64,000 bases of DNA, taken from contig JBDKTA010000021.1 of NCBI GenBank assembly GCA_039680605.1, positions 60,818-124,817 on the forward strand, in the 5' to 3' direction. The stretch's first letter is position 1. Every line of letters starts with the position of its first letter. Positions 42,616 through 51,329 of the stretch are shown piece after piece. The notes beneath the pieces were generated by a model. It saw only the letters and a list, made by a program, of their open reading frames with translations, searched no databases and was not told where the DNA came from. Position numbers and translations under genes: made by a program. This DNA is from Planctomycetaceae bacterium (lineage in GTDB: Bacteria > Planctomycetota > Phycisphaerae > SM23-33).

Positions 42616-44124
42616 ATGCGCATGCCCGCCGTCGCGCTTGCGACAATGTTGATGATCTCATGGTCCGCCCCGGCGGCAGAACCGGCGTCGGCCCCGGCTG
42701 TCGTGGGGGGGAAGGTCTTTCAGGACGCCAACGGCAACGGCAAGGCTGATGCAGGCGAACCAGGCATCGCCGGCGTGCGCGTCACCGACGGCGTGCAGTT
42801 CGTCACCACCGGGGGCGACGGATCGTACTCGATCCGCATCGCCGACGATCCGACCTTCCGCCACAAGCCCGCCCAGACGGTCGGCGTGTGCTGGCCCAGC
42901 GGCACGTGGCCGACCAACCCGTGGTGGGTCCGCCTGAGCGACATCAAAGACGCCTCGGCCGTCAACTTCGCCCTGCGCCAGGTGGAGCAGAAAGTTCCGT
43001 TCGTCTTCCTGCACATGACCGACCCGCACGAGTTCTTCAACCAGGGCAACCCGGACTTCCTGGAGTGGATGAACGCCATGGCGCCGGACGTGAAGTTCAT
43101 GATCGACACCGGCGACAGCTATCGCCCCAAGGACATCGAGAAGCCCTACCGGCTCACGTTCATCACGACCGTGGGCAACCACGACACGTGGGAGTCGGCC
43201 ACGCCCAACCCCAACCCGGACGAGGACGGCTATGGACCGTTCACCAAGCGCCTTGGTCCGGTGCGTTGGAGCTTCGACTGCGCGGGCGTCCACTTCGTCG
43301 GCGTCGACGTGATCGAGGATCACAAGCCCGCGGCGATGATCGACTGGCTGACCAAGGACCTTGCCGCTATCAAGAAGGGTACGCGAGTTGTACTGTCGTA
43401 TCATTACCCCGACCCCGGCGGGGACGCTCGGTTCGTCAAGCTCCTGCGCGACTACAAGGTCGAGCTCATCCTCGGCGGGCACAGCCACACCTATGCCTTC
43501 TCCACCCAAGGCCCCGCGCCGCTGCTGGCGGCGTATCACTGGCAGCCGCCGGGCACCTGCAATGTACTGGCCGTCTCCGAAAAGAGCATCGACCACGCCG
43601 TCTACTGCCTGGGCTGCCGGTGGAAGGCCAAGCAGATAGGCGTCCACTCGCGCCGCTGCCCGATCGTCGACCGCACGGCCCTGTCCGCCGTCAAGGCACA
43701 ATTGGGGACAGAGCACGCCGTCGCGTCCGGGCCGCTCGATGCCGTCAAGACAATCCCGCTGACCCATCCGCACGTCTACGTGCAGGCCAAGATCGCCCTA
43801 AGCAGCGCCAAGCGAATCACCCTGCGCCTGGGCGCCGCGGACAAGCCGGTCGAGATCGTCTACACGGGCGACCGCCTGATCGTCGACGGGGCGGATTACC
43901 CCTTCTCCCCGCGGCCGCCGCAGAAGACGCTGGATGTGATCTTCGTCACGCAGGACAACATGCTGACGCTCTGGGCCAACAACTTCTTCTTCATTCCCAA
44001 GCGCACCGAGATGACGCAGGCGACTGCCCTGACGCTCCAGGCCGACGGCGGCGCCGCCAGTATCGAGTCGATGAGCGTGCAGGAGATCAAGCCCGCCGGC
44101 GCCGCTGCGGGCGCCGGTCAGTAG
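42616..44124 (+). CDS. exported calcineurin-like metallophosphoesterase
   Basis: A 502-residue protein with signal peptide (MRMPAVALATMLMISWSAPAAE). A short beta domain with QDANGNGKADAGEPGI matches SdrD-B-like/prealbumin-type segments. The metallophosphoesterase domain has the full metal set: HMTDPHE, DTGDSY, TVGNHDTW, LSYHYPDP and GGHSHTY. The remaining C-terminal part is beta-rich. Start is supported by AGGAAGGAG upstream. The substrate is unknown; relatives act on extracytoplasmic nucleotides or phosphodiesters. It converges with the mqn cluster. Confidence 0.87.
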   Translation: MRMPAVALATMLMISWSAPAAEPASAPAVVGGKVFQDANGNGKADAGEPGIAGVRVTDGVQFVTTGGDGSYSIRIADDPTFRHKPAQTVGVCWPSGTWPTNPWWVRLSDIKDASAVNFALRQVEQKVPFVFLHMTDPHEFFNQGNPDFLEWMNAMAPDVKFMIDTGDSYRPKDIEKPYRLTFITTVGNHDTWESATPNPNPDEDGYGPFTKRLGPVRWSFDCAGVHFVGVDVIEDHKPAAMIDWLTKDLAAIKKGTRVVLSYHYPDPGGDARFVKLLRDYKVELILGGHSHTYAFSTQGPAPLLAAYHWQPPGTCNVLAVSEKSIDHAVYCLGCRWKAKQIGVHSRRCPIVDRTALSAVKAQLGTEHAVASGPLDAVKTIPLTHPHVYVQAKIALSSAKRITLRLGAADKPVEIVYTGDRLIVDGADYPFSPRPPQKTLDVIFVTQDNMLTLWANNFFFIPKRTEMTQATALTLQADGGAASIESMSVQEIKPAGAAAGAGQ

Positions 44125-46277
44125 ACCCGGACGGTTTCATATTGCGTCGTGCGCTGGACGGGCGTCATGCCCGTCTCGCCGATCAAGGCCGCAATGTCTT
44201 CCACCGAGACATGGTAACCGGCTCCCGTGGCGGCAATGACTCGCTCCTCCATCAGCACGCCGCCGAAATCGTCTGCCCCGTACGACAGCGCCAACTGGGC
44301 CACCTCCGGCCCCTCGGTCAGCGTTCCGGCCTGGAGGTGCGGGATGTTGTCCAGCACCAGCCGCGCCAGGGCGACGATCCTGAGGTAATCTACCGCCGTC
44401 GGCGCCGGAAGGGGCAGGCGTGTGGCGTGGGGCTGAAAGCTCCAGGGGATGAACGCCGTGAAACCGCCGGTGCGGTCCTGCAGGTCGCGTAGGGCGATAA
44501 GGTGCTCGACGCGCTGGGCGGTGGTCTCGCCCAGTCCGTAGACCATCGTGGCAGTGGTCTTCATGCCCAGTTCGTGTGCGGCGGACATCACGGCGAGCCA
44601 GTCGGCCGCGGAGATCTTGCCCGGACTGACGCGTTGGCGCACGGCCTGGGAGAGGATCTCGGCGCCGCCGCCGGGCAGGGAGTCCAGCCCGGCGGCCCGC
44701 AGGCGCTGCAGCGCCTCGCGCAGGCTGACGCCCGCGCGCCCGGCGGCGTAGTGGACCTCGGCGGGGGAGAGGCAGTGCAGCCAGACGTCGTGGCGGGCCT
44801 TGATCGCCGCCAGCATCCGCTCGTAGAACGCCAGGTCGAGATCGGGATTGAGGCCGCCCTGGAGCAGAATCTGCGTGGCGCCGCGCGCGCGGGCCTGGGC
44901 GACTTTCTCGACGATCTGCTCGATCGTCAACGTGAAGCTCCCGGGCGAGCCCGGCGCGACGTGGAAGGCGCAGAACCGGCAGGCGGCCTGGCAGACGTTG
45001 CTGAAGGAGATGTTGCGGTCGAGCACGAACGTGACGGCGTTGCCGGGGACCCTCTGCCTGCGTCTGCGGTCGGCCAGCAGCCCCAGTTGCTGCACGGGCG
45101 CGTGGTCGTGCAATAGAACGGCATCGGCGGCCGAGAGGCGCTGGCCGGCGCGGGCGCGGTCCAGGGCCTGGTGCACGAGGGTTGGCACTGGGCGGTGAAC
45201 CGGCGCGATGGGTCCGCGCGGCGCTGTTTCGCCGACGGTCGTGTAGGCGCTGTTGGTCAGGACCATCTCGAGGCCCAACTCCGCCAGGGCGCCGGCCATT
45301 TCAGCCGGCGTGGTACACCGGCGGTCCGTGGGCGCGCCGGCGGCGCGGACGATGCGTTCGTCCAGGCTCGTGCCGCCGACGTCGTCGACGCCCCCGGCCT
45401 GTGCCAGGACCGCCAGCAGGCGGCGGTCCATGTAGTTGGCCAGCACGCGCAGGTGAGGGATGTTGTCCAGAAAGAGCCTCGCCACGGCCACCACCCGGGC
45501 GACAGCATGCCCTCCGGGCCCGCGCGACACGTCCAGGTGAGTCCGTGCCGGATGAAACGGCAGAGCGATAAACGCCTTGAATCCGCCGGTGCGGTCCTGC
45601 AGGTCCCGCACGCGCTGAAGGTGATCGATAATGTCGGCGGGGCTTTCCAGGTGCCCCAGGAGCATCGTGACGTTGGTGGGCATGGACAGGCGATGGGCGG
45701 CCTCGTGGACGGCTAACCATTCGTCGGCCGAAATCTTCTGCGAGCAGATCTTCCGGCGGACATGGGGGGCGAAGATTTCGGCCCCGCCGCCGGGCAGCGC
45801 CGCCAGCCCCGCCTGCCGCAGGGTCTCGAGCACCTCCGTCACGCAAAGGCGTTCGAGGCGGGCGAGATACTGCACTTCCACAGCCGTCAGGCCCTGCACG
45901 ATCGCCCGTGGCAGCACGCGCCGCGACAGGGCGATCAGCGAGCGGTAGTATTCCAGGTTCAACTCCGCCCTGACGCCGCCGACGATGTGTACCTCGGTCA
46001 GGCCCAGCCCGGCGGCGGCGCGGAGAATCTGCCCGGCCTGGTCCAGGCTCAACAGGTAGGCGTCGGGGGCGTCCTTCTCTCGCCAGAAGGCGCAGAGCTC
46101 GCAATGGTTTTCACAGACGTTGGTGGGGTTGAGGTTGAGGCTGTGGACGAAAAACGTCCTGCGCCCGTGAAGGTGGCGCCGGACGGCATCGGCACGGGCC
46201 ATCAGGTCGGCGGTCCGGCCGTTCTCGAGCAGGTTCAGGGCTTCGGCGCGATCCAGGCGCTGGCCGGCGGGGCTCAT
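44118..46277 (-). CDS. mqnE-mqnC: MqnE-MqnC fusion, two radical SAM enzymes of the futalosine pathway
   Basis: A 719-residue double protein. Residues 1-360 match aminodeoxyfutalosine synthase MqnE: radical SAM triad C55, C59, C62 (NPTNVCENHCELCAF), HIVGGVRAELN, TAVEVQYLAR, LPGGGAEIFAPHVRRKIC. Residues about 400-719 match dehypoxanthine futalosine cyclase MqnC: second triad near 429-436 (SNVCQAACRFCAF), ILLQGGLNPDLDL, LHCLSPAEVHY, ISAADWLAVMSAAHELGM. Both clusters are complete. In most bacteria these are separate genes, so the fusion is notable. It overlaps mqnA by four bases. Confidence 0.93.
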   Translation of the reverse strand: MSPAGQRLDRAEALNLLENGRTADLMARADAVRRHLHGRRTFFVHSLNLNPTNVCENHCELCAFWREKDAPDAYLLSLDQAGQILRAAAGLGLTEVHIVGGVRAELNLEYYRSLIALSRRVLPRAIVQGLTAVEVQYLARLERLCVTEVLETLRQAGLAALPGGGAEIFAPHVRRKICSQKISADEWLAVHEAAHRLSMPTNVTMLLGHLESPADIIDHLQRVRDLQDRTGGFKAFIALPFHPARTHLDVSRGPGGHAVARVVAVARLFLDNIPHLRVLANYMDRRLLAVLAQAGGVDDVGGTSLDERIVRAAGAPTDRRCTTPAEMAGALAELGLEMVLTNSAYTTVGETAPRGPIAPVHRPVPTLVHQALDRARAGQRLSAADAVLLHDHAPVQQLGLLADRRRRQRVPGNAVTFVLDRNISFSNVCQAACRFCAFHVAPGSPGSFTLTIEQIVEKVAQARARGATQILLQGGLNPDLDLAFYERMLAAIKARHDVWLHCLSPAEVHYAAGRAGVSLREALQRLRAAGLDSLPGGGAEILSQAVRQRVSPGKISAADWLAVMSAAHELGMKTTATMVYGLGETTAQRVEHLIALRDLQDRTGGFTAFIPWSFQPHATRLPLPAPTAVDYLRIVALARLVLDNIPHLQAGTLTEGPEVAQLALSYGADDFGGVLMEERVIAATGAGYHVSVEDIAALIGETGMTPVQRTTQYETVRVY

Positions 46278-47029
46278 GAGAGGACTTTCTGCCGCCCGGC
46301 GAGCAGTTGCCGGAACTGCTCCATGCCCTGCGCCTCGCGCGGACCCAGGTCGTAGCGGATGACGGAGGTGAGATACTGGCGGCAGCGCTGCAGCGGCAGG
46401 CGAAGCGCCCGCGCCCGAAGGGCGGCGACGTGCTCGATGTTGCGGCGGCCGATGGTCAGGGCGGCGGTCGCGATCTCTGTCAGGGCGGCTGCGTCTTCAT
46501 GATCGGCGCGATACGCCCAGACGGCGAAGACGAACGGCAGAGCGGTCATGGCGTGCCAGCATTCGCCCAGGTCCAGGTCGCCGCGGGGGGCGGGCGGTTC
46601 GCACAAGGCGCGGTCGCCGATGACGACGGCCGCGTCCGTCTCGGCGCCGGCGATCATCTCGACGCGCCGGCCGAAATGCTCTTCCAGAAGCAGCCAGGCC
46701 AGGGCGTTGGAGGTGGTCGACGCCGGGTCCGGGGCTACGGTGCGGATTTCTTCCAGTGAGCGATTGCACTTGAGCAGGACGCTCCAGACCGCCCCCTCGG
46801 CGCAGATGCCCATGCCGTCGATCATGCGCACGTGCGGCGTGGCGAAATACGCCGCCACGGGAAGCATCGCCACGTCGACCTCGCCGGCGACGAGGCGCGC
46901 CGCCAGCGTCGACGGATGACCGTACACCACGCGCACCCCCTCACGCACCTGGGGCAGAAAATGCGACAGCGGCGCGGCGTTGGCGTACGGCACCGACGCA
47001 AACACAATCTGACCGGCATGATCTGGCAT
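46274..47029 (-). CDS. mqnA: chorismate dehydratase MqnA
   Basis: A 251-residue periplasmic-binding-like enzyme that converts chorismate to 3-enolpyruvyl-benzoate, the first step of the futalosine route to menaquinone. Visible family signatures are FASVPYANAAPLSHF, VRVVYGHPSTLAARLV, VDVAMLPVAAYF, and TSNALAWLLLEEHFGRRVEM, with the late AALTIGRRNIEH. No signal peptide, as expected for MqnA. Its end overlaps the MqnE-MqnC gene. Confidence 0.93.
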   Translation of the reverse strand: MPDHAGQIVFASVPYANAAPLSHFLPQVREGVRVVYGHPSTLAARLVAGEVDVAMLPVAAYFATPHVRMIDGMGICAEGAVWSVLLKCNRSLEEIRTVAPDPASTTSNALAWLLLEEHFGRRVEMIAGAETDAAVVIGDRALCEPPAPRGDLDLGECWHAMTALPFVFAVWAYRADHEDAAALTEIATAALTIGRRNIEHVAALRARALRLPLQRCRQYLTSVIRYDLGPREAQGMEQFRQLLAGRQKVLS

Positions 47030-47081
47030 GGGTTCTCGCGCGGCCGCATCTGGGCCGCATGCGGTATTCTATTCTCCAGCG

Positions 47082-47804
47082 TTACCGCGCCTGTCCCCAG
47101 AGCACGACGACTGCGCCGAGGCTCAGTGTCGCGACGCGCACGGCGGCGAAGCCGCCGGCGGTCATCTGGGCCTGCAGATCGCCCGGCGGGGGAAACTGCA
47201 GGATCGAATCGACCAGGTAGCGGTACGCCCCGCCGCTTCGGGCGATCAGCGCCCCGGCCAGCGGGATCGCCCAGCGGCTGTAGAGATAATGACCAGCCGC
47301 GGCGAATCGGCGTCGCGGGACGGACAGTTCCAGGATGACGGCCGTCGCGCCGCGCTTGAGCACCCGCCGCATCTGGCCAAACGCCCTGGCCCGGTCGGTC
47401 ATGTTGCGGATGCAGAAAGCGCAGACCAGTCCGTCAAAGGCGCCGTCGGGAAAGGGCATGTTCAATCCGTCGCCCCTGTGGAAGCTGATGCACCCGCCCA
47501 GGCCCGCGCGGTGGATCTTGGCAGCGGCCTCCGCCAGCATGTCGGCGGAGGGGTCGATCCCGACGATGCAGGCCCCCGGCGCCTGCCGGGCGATCTCGAT
47601 GGCCATCTCGCCGGTTCCGCAGCCGACGTCGAGATAGCGTCCCTCGGCGCGCGGGGCGAGAGTCTGCACGCCCCTGCGCCGCCAGCGGCGGTCCTGGCCC
47701 AGCGACAGCAAGGCGTTCATGCGATCGTAGCGCCGGGCGATGCGGTCGAACATCCGGCGGTTCTCCCGGGCGTCCAGCAGCGAATCTCGCGGGGCCTGGC
47801 TCAC
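47082..47804 (-). CDS. menG: demethylmenaquinone methyltransferase (MenG/UbiE family)
   Basis: A 240-residue SAM-dependent methyltransferase that performs the last step of menaquinone synthesis. The GTG start at 47804 overlaps the UbiX-like stop (GTGA). Motifs: MFDRIARRYDRMNALLSLG at the N-terminus, motif I YLDVGCGTGEMAIEIA, NMPFPDGAFDGLVCAFCIRN, and RNMTDRARAFGQMRRVL. All are standard for UbiE/MenG. Its place within the mqn cluster indicates menaquinone rather than ubiquinone. Confidence 0.93.
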   Translation of the reverse strand: MSQAPRDSLLDARENRRMFDRIARRYDRMNALLSLGQDRRWRRRGVQTLAPRAEGRYLDVGCGTGEMAIEIARQAPGACIVGIDPSADMLAEAAAKIHRAGLGGCISFHRGDGLNMPFPDGAFDGLVCAFCIRNMTDRARAFGQMRRVLKRGATAVILELSVPRRRFAAAGHYLYSRWAIPLAGALIARSGGAYRYLVDSILQFPPPGDLQAQMTAGGFAAVRVATLSLGAVVVLWGQAR

Positions 47805-48409
47805 GCGGGACGTCCTTTCTGGAAGTCGCTTTCGCGGCGGTGAGGCTCTTGCGCGCGGGTCTGCCAGTTCGTCCGGGCGGGCCGGCCCAGAACCGACAGG
47901 ATGCGGTCGGCGAAGATTTCCAGCAGATCGGCCATGGTGACCTCCGACGCGGGGCGGTCGTCCACCATGTAGTAAGGCGGCGAGAGGGGCATGATACAGG
48001 CCCCGGCGGCAGCGACGCGCCGGGCGTTCTCCAGGTCGATCAGCGACCAGGGCGTCTCGCGGATGCACAGCACGAGCTTGCGCTGTTCCTTGAGGTGGCA
48101 GTGGGCCGCCCGGCAGATCAGCGTGTCGGCGATGCCCGAGGCGATCTTGCCCAGCGTGTTGGCGGTGCAGGGCAGAATCACCATCCCCGCCGTCGGCACC
48201 GAGCCCGAAGAGATCGCCGCCGACAGGTCATCGTCGTCCAGCACTTGAGCGGCCCCGGCGGTGAGGCTCGTGATCCGCCCGTTCTCCCGCGCGCAGACGT
48301 CTTTGCCCCACTCGCTGACGACGAGAGTGACCGGCCAGGGGGACTTGTCGATGAGGATCGCCGCCGCCGCGGCGCCGGTGGCGCCGGTGATGCCCAGCAC
48401 GAGATTCAT
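47801..48409 (-). CDS. UbiX-like flavin prenyltransferase
   Basis: A 202-residue flavoprotein; start at 48409 (MNLVLGITGATGAAAA). UbiX enzymes make prenylated FMN for a UbiD-type decarboxylase. Signatures are present: GITGATGAA, MVILPCTANTLGKIASGIADTLICRAA, and RKLVLCIRETPW, the last contacting FMN. In futalosine organisms such a protein supports the decarboxylation step carried out by a UbiD-like MqnL; no UbiD homologue is in the window, so it lies elsewhere. Coupled to both neighbours by overlaps. A C-terminal basic tail of about 20 residues follows the fold. Confidence 0.9.
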   Translation of the reverse strand: MNLVLGITGATGAAAAAILIDKSPWPVTLVVSEWGKDVCARENGRITSLTAGAAQVLDDDDLSAAISSGSVPTAGMVILPCTANTLGKIASGIADTLICRAAHCHLKEQRKLVLCIRETPWSLIDLENARRVAAAGACIMPLSPPYYMVDDRPASEVTMADLLEIFADRILSVLGRPARTNWQTRAQEPHRRESDFQKGRPA

Positions 48410-49863
48410 GCGCCGCCTCCGAGTATGGGGATCATCGCTCCGCCCAGTCCACTGATGACCGAGACGGGAAAGAATCGCGTCCGAAGGTCGAGGCGCGGCC
48501 AGTACGCAAGCGCCAGCCCCGCGACGGTTACGCCCAGGGCGGCTGCGCCGGCGAGGGTTCGCCCGCCCAGCAGCCACATCCCCCCCGCCGCCGCCGCGGC
48601 CAGCAGATGCACCGCGCCGGCGACAACCTGCGCCCCCGCGGACCCCATGCGGGCGGGGAGGCTGCAGACGCCCGTGGTCCGATCAGACTGCATATCTTGC
48701 AGGGCGTAGATGATGTCGAACCCGCTGATCCACAGCAGCGCGAACGCCGCCAGCAGCCACGCCGCGGCAGTGAGCTCGACCGAGCCCGAGGCCGCGACGA
48801 ACGCCCCCAGCGGTCCGACGGCCATGCAGGCCCCGATCCCGAAGTGGCAGAGGTTCGTGAACCGCTTGCCCAGCGGGTACAGCACCATCAGCAGCGCCGG
48901 GATGGGCGAGAGTTTCAGGCACCACGGGCCCAGAGCCGCCGCCGCGGCCAGATACACCGCCAGGGCCGCCGCCGCCACGGCCAGGGCGGCCCAGGGCGAC
49001 ATCCGCCCGCTGGGCAGTTCGCGAGCGGCAGTGCGGGCGTTGAGGGCATCGAGCTTGCGGTCCAGAATCCGGTTGGCCGCCATGCCCAGGATCCTCGCGC
49101 CGGTTCCGGCTGCGATAATCAACATCAGCGTGCCCGCGCGCGGCCAGGCGCCGGCGGCGCCGAGGTACGCCCCGGCCAGCAGCAGCGGCAGGCTGAAGAG
49201 TCCGTGCTCGACCTTGGCGAAGCGCGCCAGGGCGGCCAAGGAAGTCCGCCGGCGGGGCAGCCGAGCCAGGCCGGCGACGACGGTCCGGGCAAGTTGGCGC
49301 GACACGTGAGCGATGTTGTCCTGGATATCACGGCGTCCGGCGGCGTCGGCCTGATCGGTGACGCCCTTGACCAGATGCACCGTCACGCCGCGGCGCAGGC
49401 AGGCGCGGGCGATGGCGGCGCCTTCCATGTCGACGATGTCCGCGCGGGCAGCGAAGGCGCCGCGGCGTGCGTCGCCGAACAGCGCCTTGGCGACGCTCAC
49501 CAGTCGAGCCGGCGGCAGGGCCTGCCACGGCCCGGCCGGGCAGAGCAGCGGTTCGCCCGTAGCGGCGTCGCCGTCGAGGGCGGCGCAGACCGCCACCGCG
49601 TCGCCGCGCCGAAGACCCGCCGACAACGCCCCACAGACCCCGACATTGACCACCGCCGCCGGCGACCAGCGCCGCAGCAGGTGTTCGGTCGCCGCCGCGG
49701 CGGCCGCAGGACCCATCCCGCTGACCAGGAGCACGCCCGCGCGCCGGCCCGGGGCCGCGTCAAAGCGGTACGTGTCGTACGGTTCGCCGGCAGTCTTGCG
49801 GGCGTGCAACTGCTCCAGAAGCGGGGCCGCTTCGGTCGTCGTGGCGACCAGCAGGGCGATCAT
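48406..49863 (-). CDS. mqnB-mqnP: MqnB-MqnP fusion: futalosine hydrolase and polyprenyltransferase
   Basis: A 485-residue protein. Residues 1-200 are a nucleoside-phosphorylase-type domain as in futalosine hydrolase MqnB (VVNVGVCGALSAGLRRGDAV, VDMEGAAIARACLRRGV, VKGVTDQAD with the catalytic Asp). Residues about 205-485 are a UbiA-type membrane prenyltransferase as in MqnP, with Asp-rich motifs NRILDRKLDALNARTA (about 263) and DIIYALQDMQSDRTTG (about 384) and several transmembrane helices. It fuses a soluble enzyme to an integral one. First gene of the cluster; AAAGGA precedes the ATG. Confidence 0.92.
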   Translation of the reverse strand: MIALLVATTTEAAPLLEQLHARKTAGEPYDTYRFDAAPGRRAGVLLVSGMGPAAAAAATEHLLRRWSPAAVVNVGVCGALSAGLRRGDAVAVCAALDGDAATGEPLLCPAGPWQALPPARLVSVAKALFGDARRGAFAARADIVDMEGAAIARACLRRGVTVHLVKGVTDQADAAGRRDIQDNIAHVSRQLARTVVAGLARLPRRRTSLAALARFAKVEHGLFSLPLLLAGAYLGAAGAWPRAGTLMLIIAAGTGARILGMAANRILDRKLDALNARTAARELPSGRMSPWAALAVAAAALAVYLAAAAALGPWCLKLSPIPALLMVLYPLGKRFTNLCHFGIGACMAVGPLGAFVAASGSVELTAAAWLLAAFALLWISGFDIIYALQDMQSDRTTGVCSLPARMGSAGAQVVAGAVHLLAAAAAGGMWLLGGRTLAGAAALGVTVAGLALAYWPRLDLRTRFFPVSVISGLGGAMIPILGGGA

Positions 49864-50015
49864 CGGGGGCGTCCTTTCAAATGTTTATCGTTTAAGCTTA
49901 TGCCTGCGCGGCGTGCCTGACTAAGAATACCAGCAGGCAGGGCGGAGCAGTTCCCCGCGCGAACCGATGTTCTTGCGGGCGGCGGGCGGGCTTGTTACGG
50001 TTACAGAGGTGACGG
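49864..50015. promoter_or_regulatory. divergent intergenic region between menaquinone and heme operons
   Basis: A 152-bp gap from which the mqn cluster reads left and the heme cluster reads right, so both promoters must lie within it. It includes a short AT-rich stretch (TGTTTATCGTTTAAGC) on the mqn side. No clear -35/-10 or operator is resolved. Confidence 0.5.
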
Positions 50016-51329
50016 ATGCTGGACGTAAGCGTATTGTACGGCGGATTGCAGACGGCGAGCACGCCGCATCGGTACGGCCGGGCGGTCGCGCAGATCGATC
50101 CGCCGGCCCACCAGCGGATGGCGCTGGCCCGCAGCGCCAGCCAGCGCCGTCCCATTGTCGTCTGGAACATCACCCGAAGCTGCAACCTCAAGTGCGTTCA
50201 TTGCTACACCGACTCCCAGTCGCAACGCTATGAAGGCGAACTCAGCACCGCCCAGTGCAAGGGCGTCCTGGACGACCTGGCGGCCTATCAGGTCCCGGCG
50301 GTTCTGTTTTCCGGCGGCGAGCCACTGGTGCGGCCGGACCTGCTGGAGTTGGCCGCCCACGCACGGCAGCGGGGCCTGCACGTGGTGCTCTCGACCAACG
50401 GGACGATGATCGACCGCCAGGCAGCGCGGGCGTTCAAGGACCTCGAGTTGTCCTACGTGGGCATCAGCCTGGACAGCGCCCGGCCCGAGGTGCATGACCG
50501 CTTCCGCGGGATGAGCGGCGCTTTCGAGCGGACGCTGGCGGGGCTGCGGCACTGCGTCGAAGCCGGACAGAAAGTCGGTCTGCGCCTGACGCTGACGCCC
50601 CAGACCTGCGGCGACCTTCCGGCGGTGTTCGCCCTGATCGAGCGCGAGCGGATCAACCGCGTGTGCTTCTATCACCTGGTTCCCGCGGGGCGCGGGCAGG
50701 GGCTTGCGGCGCTGTCGGCGGAGCAGTCGCGATCGGCGGTCGACACCATCTTCGATTTCGCCGGCGACCTGGCGGCCCGGGGCTGCGGCGTGGAGATCCT
50801 GACGGTGGACAATCATTGCGACGGGGCGTACCTGTATCTGCGGATGCTGCGCGAGGGGCACCCGCGGGCGCGGCAGGTGCTGGAGATGCTCACCTGGAAC
50901 GGCGGGGCGCGGTTCTCCAGCGGCGTGGGCATCGGAAATATCGACTTCCACGGCAACGTCCACGCCGACCAGTTCTCGACGTTCCACAGCTTCGGCAACG
51001 TGCTCGATCGCCCGTTCTCGCAGATCTGGCAGGACACATCCGACCCGATCATGCGAGGGCTCAAGGACCGCCTGGACCTGCTCAAGGACCCGTGCGGGCA
51101 CTGCCGCTTCAAGATCATCTGCGGCGGGTCCTCCCGCGCGCGGGCCCAGGCCCTCACCGGCGACCCCTGGGCGGCCGACCCGGGATGCTATCTGACGGCC
51201 GCGGAAATCTCCGGTGGCACGGCCTTTCCAGGCCGTGAATCATCCGGTGGCACGGCCTTTCCAGGCCGTGAATCACAGGCTGGAAAGCCTGTGCCACCGG
51301 ATATGCCTGAAGCGGAGGGTGGTTCGTGA
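50016..51329 (+). CDS. ahbC: AhbC-like radical SAM enzyme (12,18-didecarboxysiroheme deacetylase)
   Basis: A 437-residue radical SAM enzyme of the siroheme-dependent heme pathway, which would remove the acetate side chains to give Fe-coproporphyrin III. Radical SAM triad C56, C60, C63 (CNLKCVHC), SAM-binding SGGEPLVRPDL, and the auxiliary SPASM-like cluster region CGHCRFKIICGGSSR about residue 360. Adjacent CobA-HemD and AhbD-A-B genes make the pathway assignment strong. The last 40 residues (from about 397) are abnormal: they are translated from two copies of a family B palindrome, giving GGTAFPGRES twice. Confidence 0.87.
   Translation: MLDVSVLYGGLQTASTPHRYGRAVAQIDPPAHQRMALARSASQRRPIVVWNITRSCNLKCVHCYTDSQSQRYEGELSTAQCKGVLDDLAAYQVPAVLFSGGEPLVRPDLLELAAHARQRGLHVVLSTNGTMIDRQAARAFKDLELSYVGISLDSARPEVHDRFRGMSGAFERTLAGLRHCVEAGQKVGLRLTLTPQTCGDLPAVFALIERERINRVCFYHLVPAGRGQGLAALSAEQSRSAVDTIFDFAGDLAARGCGVEILTVDNHCDGAYLYLRMLREGHPRARQVLEMLTWNGGARFSSGVGIGNIDFHGNVHADQFSTFHSFGNVLDRPFSQIWQDTSDPIMRGLKDRLDLLKDPCGHCRFKIICGGSSRARAQALTGDPWAADPGCYLTAAEISGGTAFPGRESSGGTAFPGRESQAGKPVPPDMPEAEGGS
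51209..51303. repeat. family B repeats within the end of ahbC
   Basis: Two tandem copies of GGTGGCACGGCCTTTCCAGG followed by an inverted copy (AGGCTGGAAAGCCTGTGCC). All lie in the frame of ahbC, before its stop at 51329. Related to the element at 28.5 kb. Confidence 0.8.
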
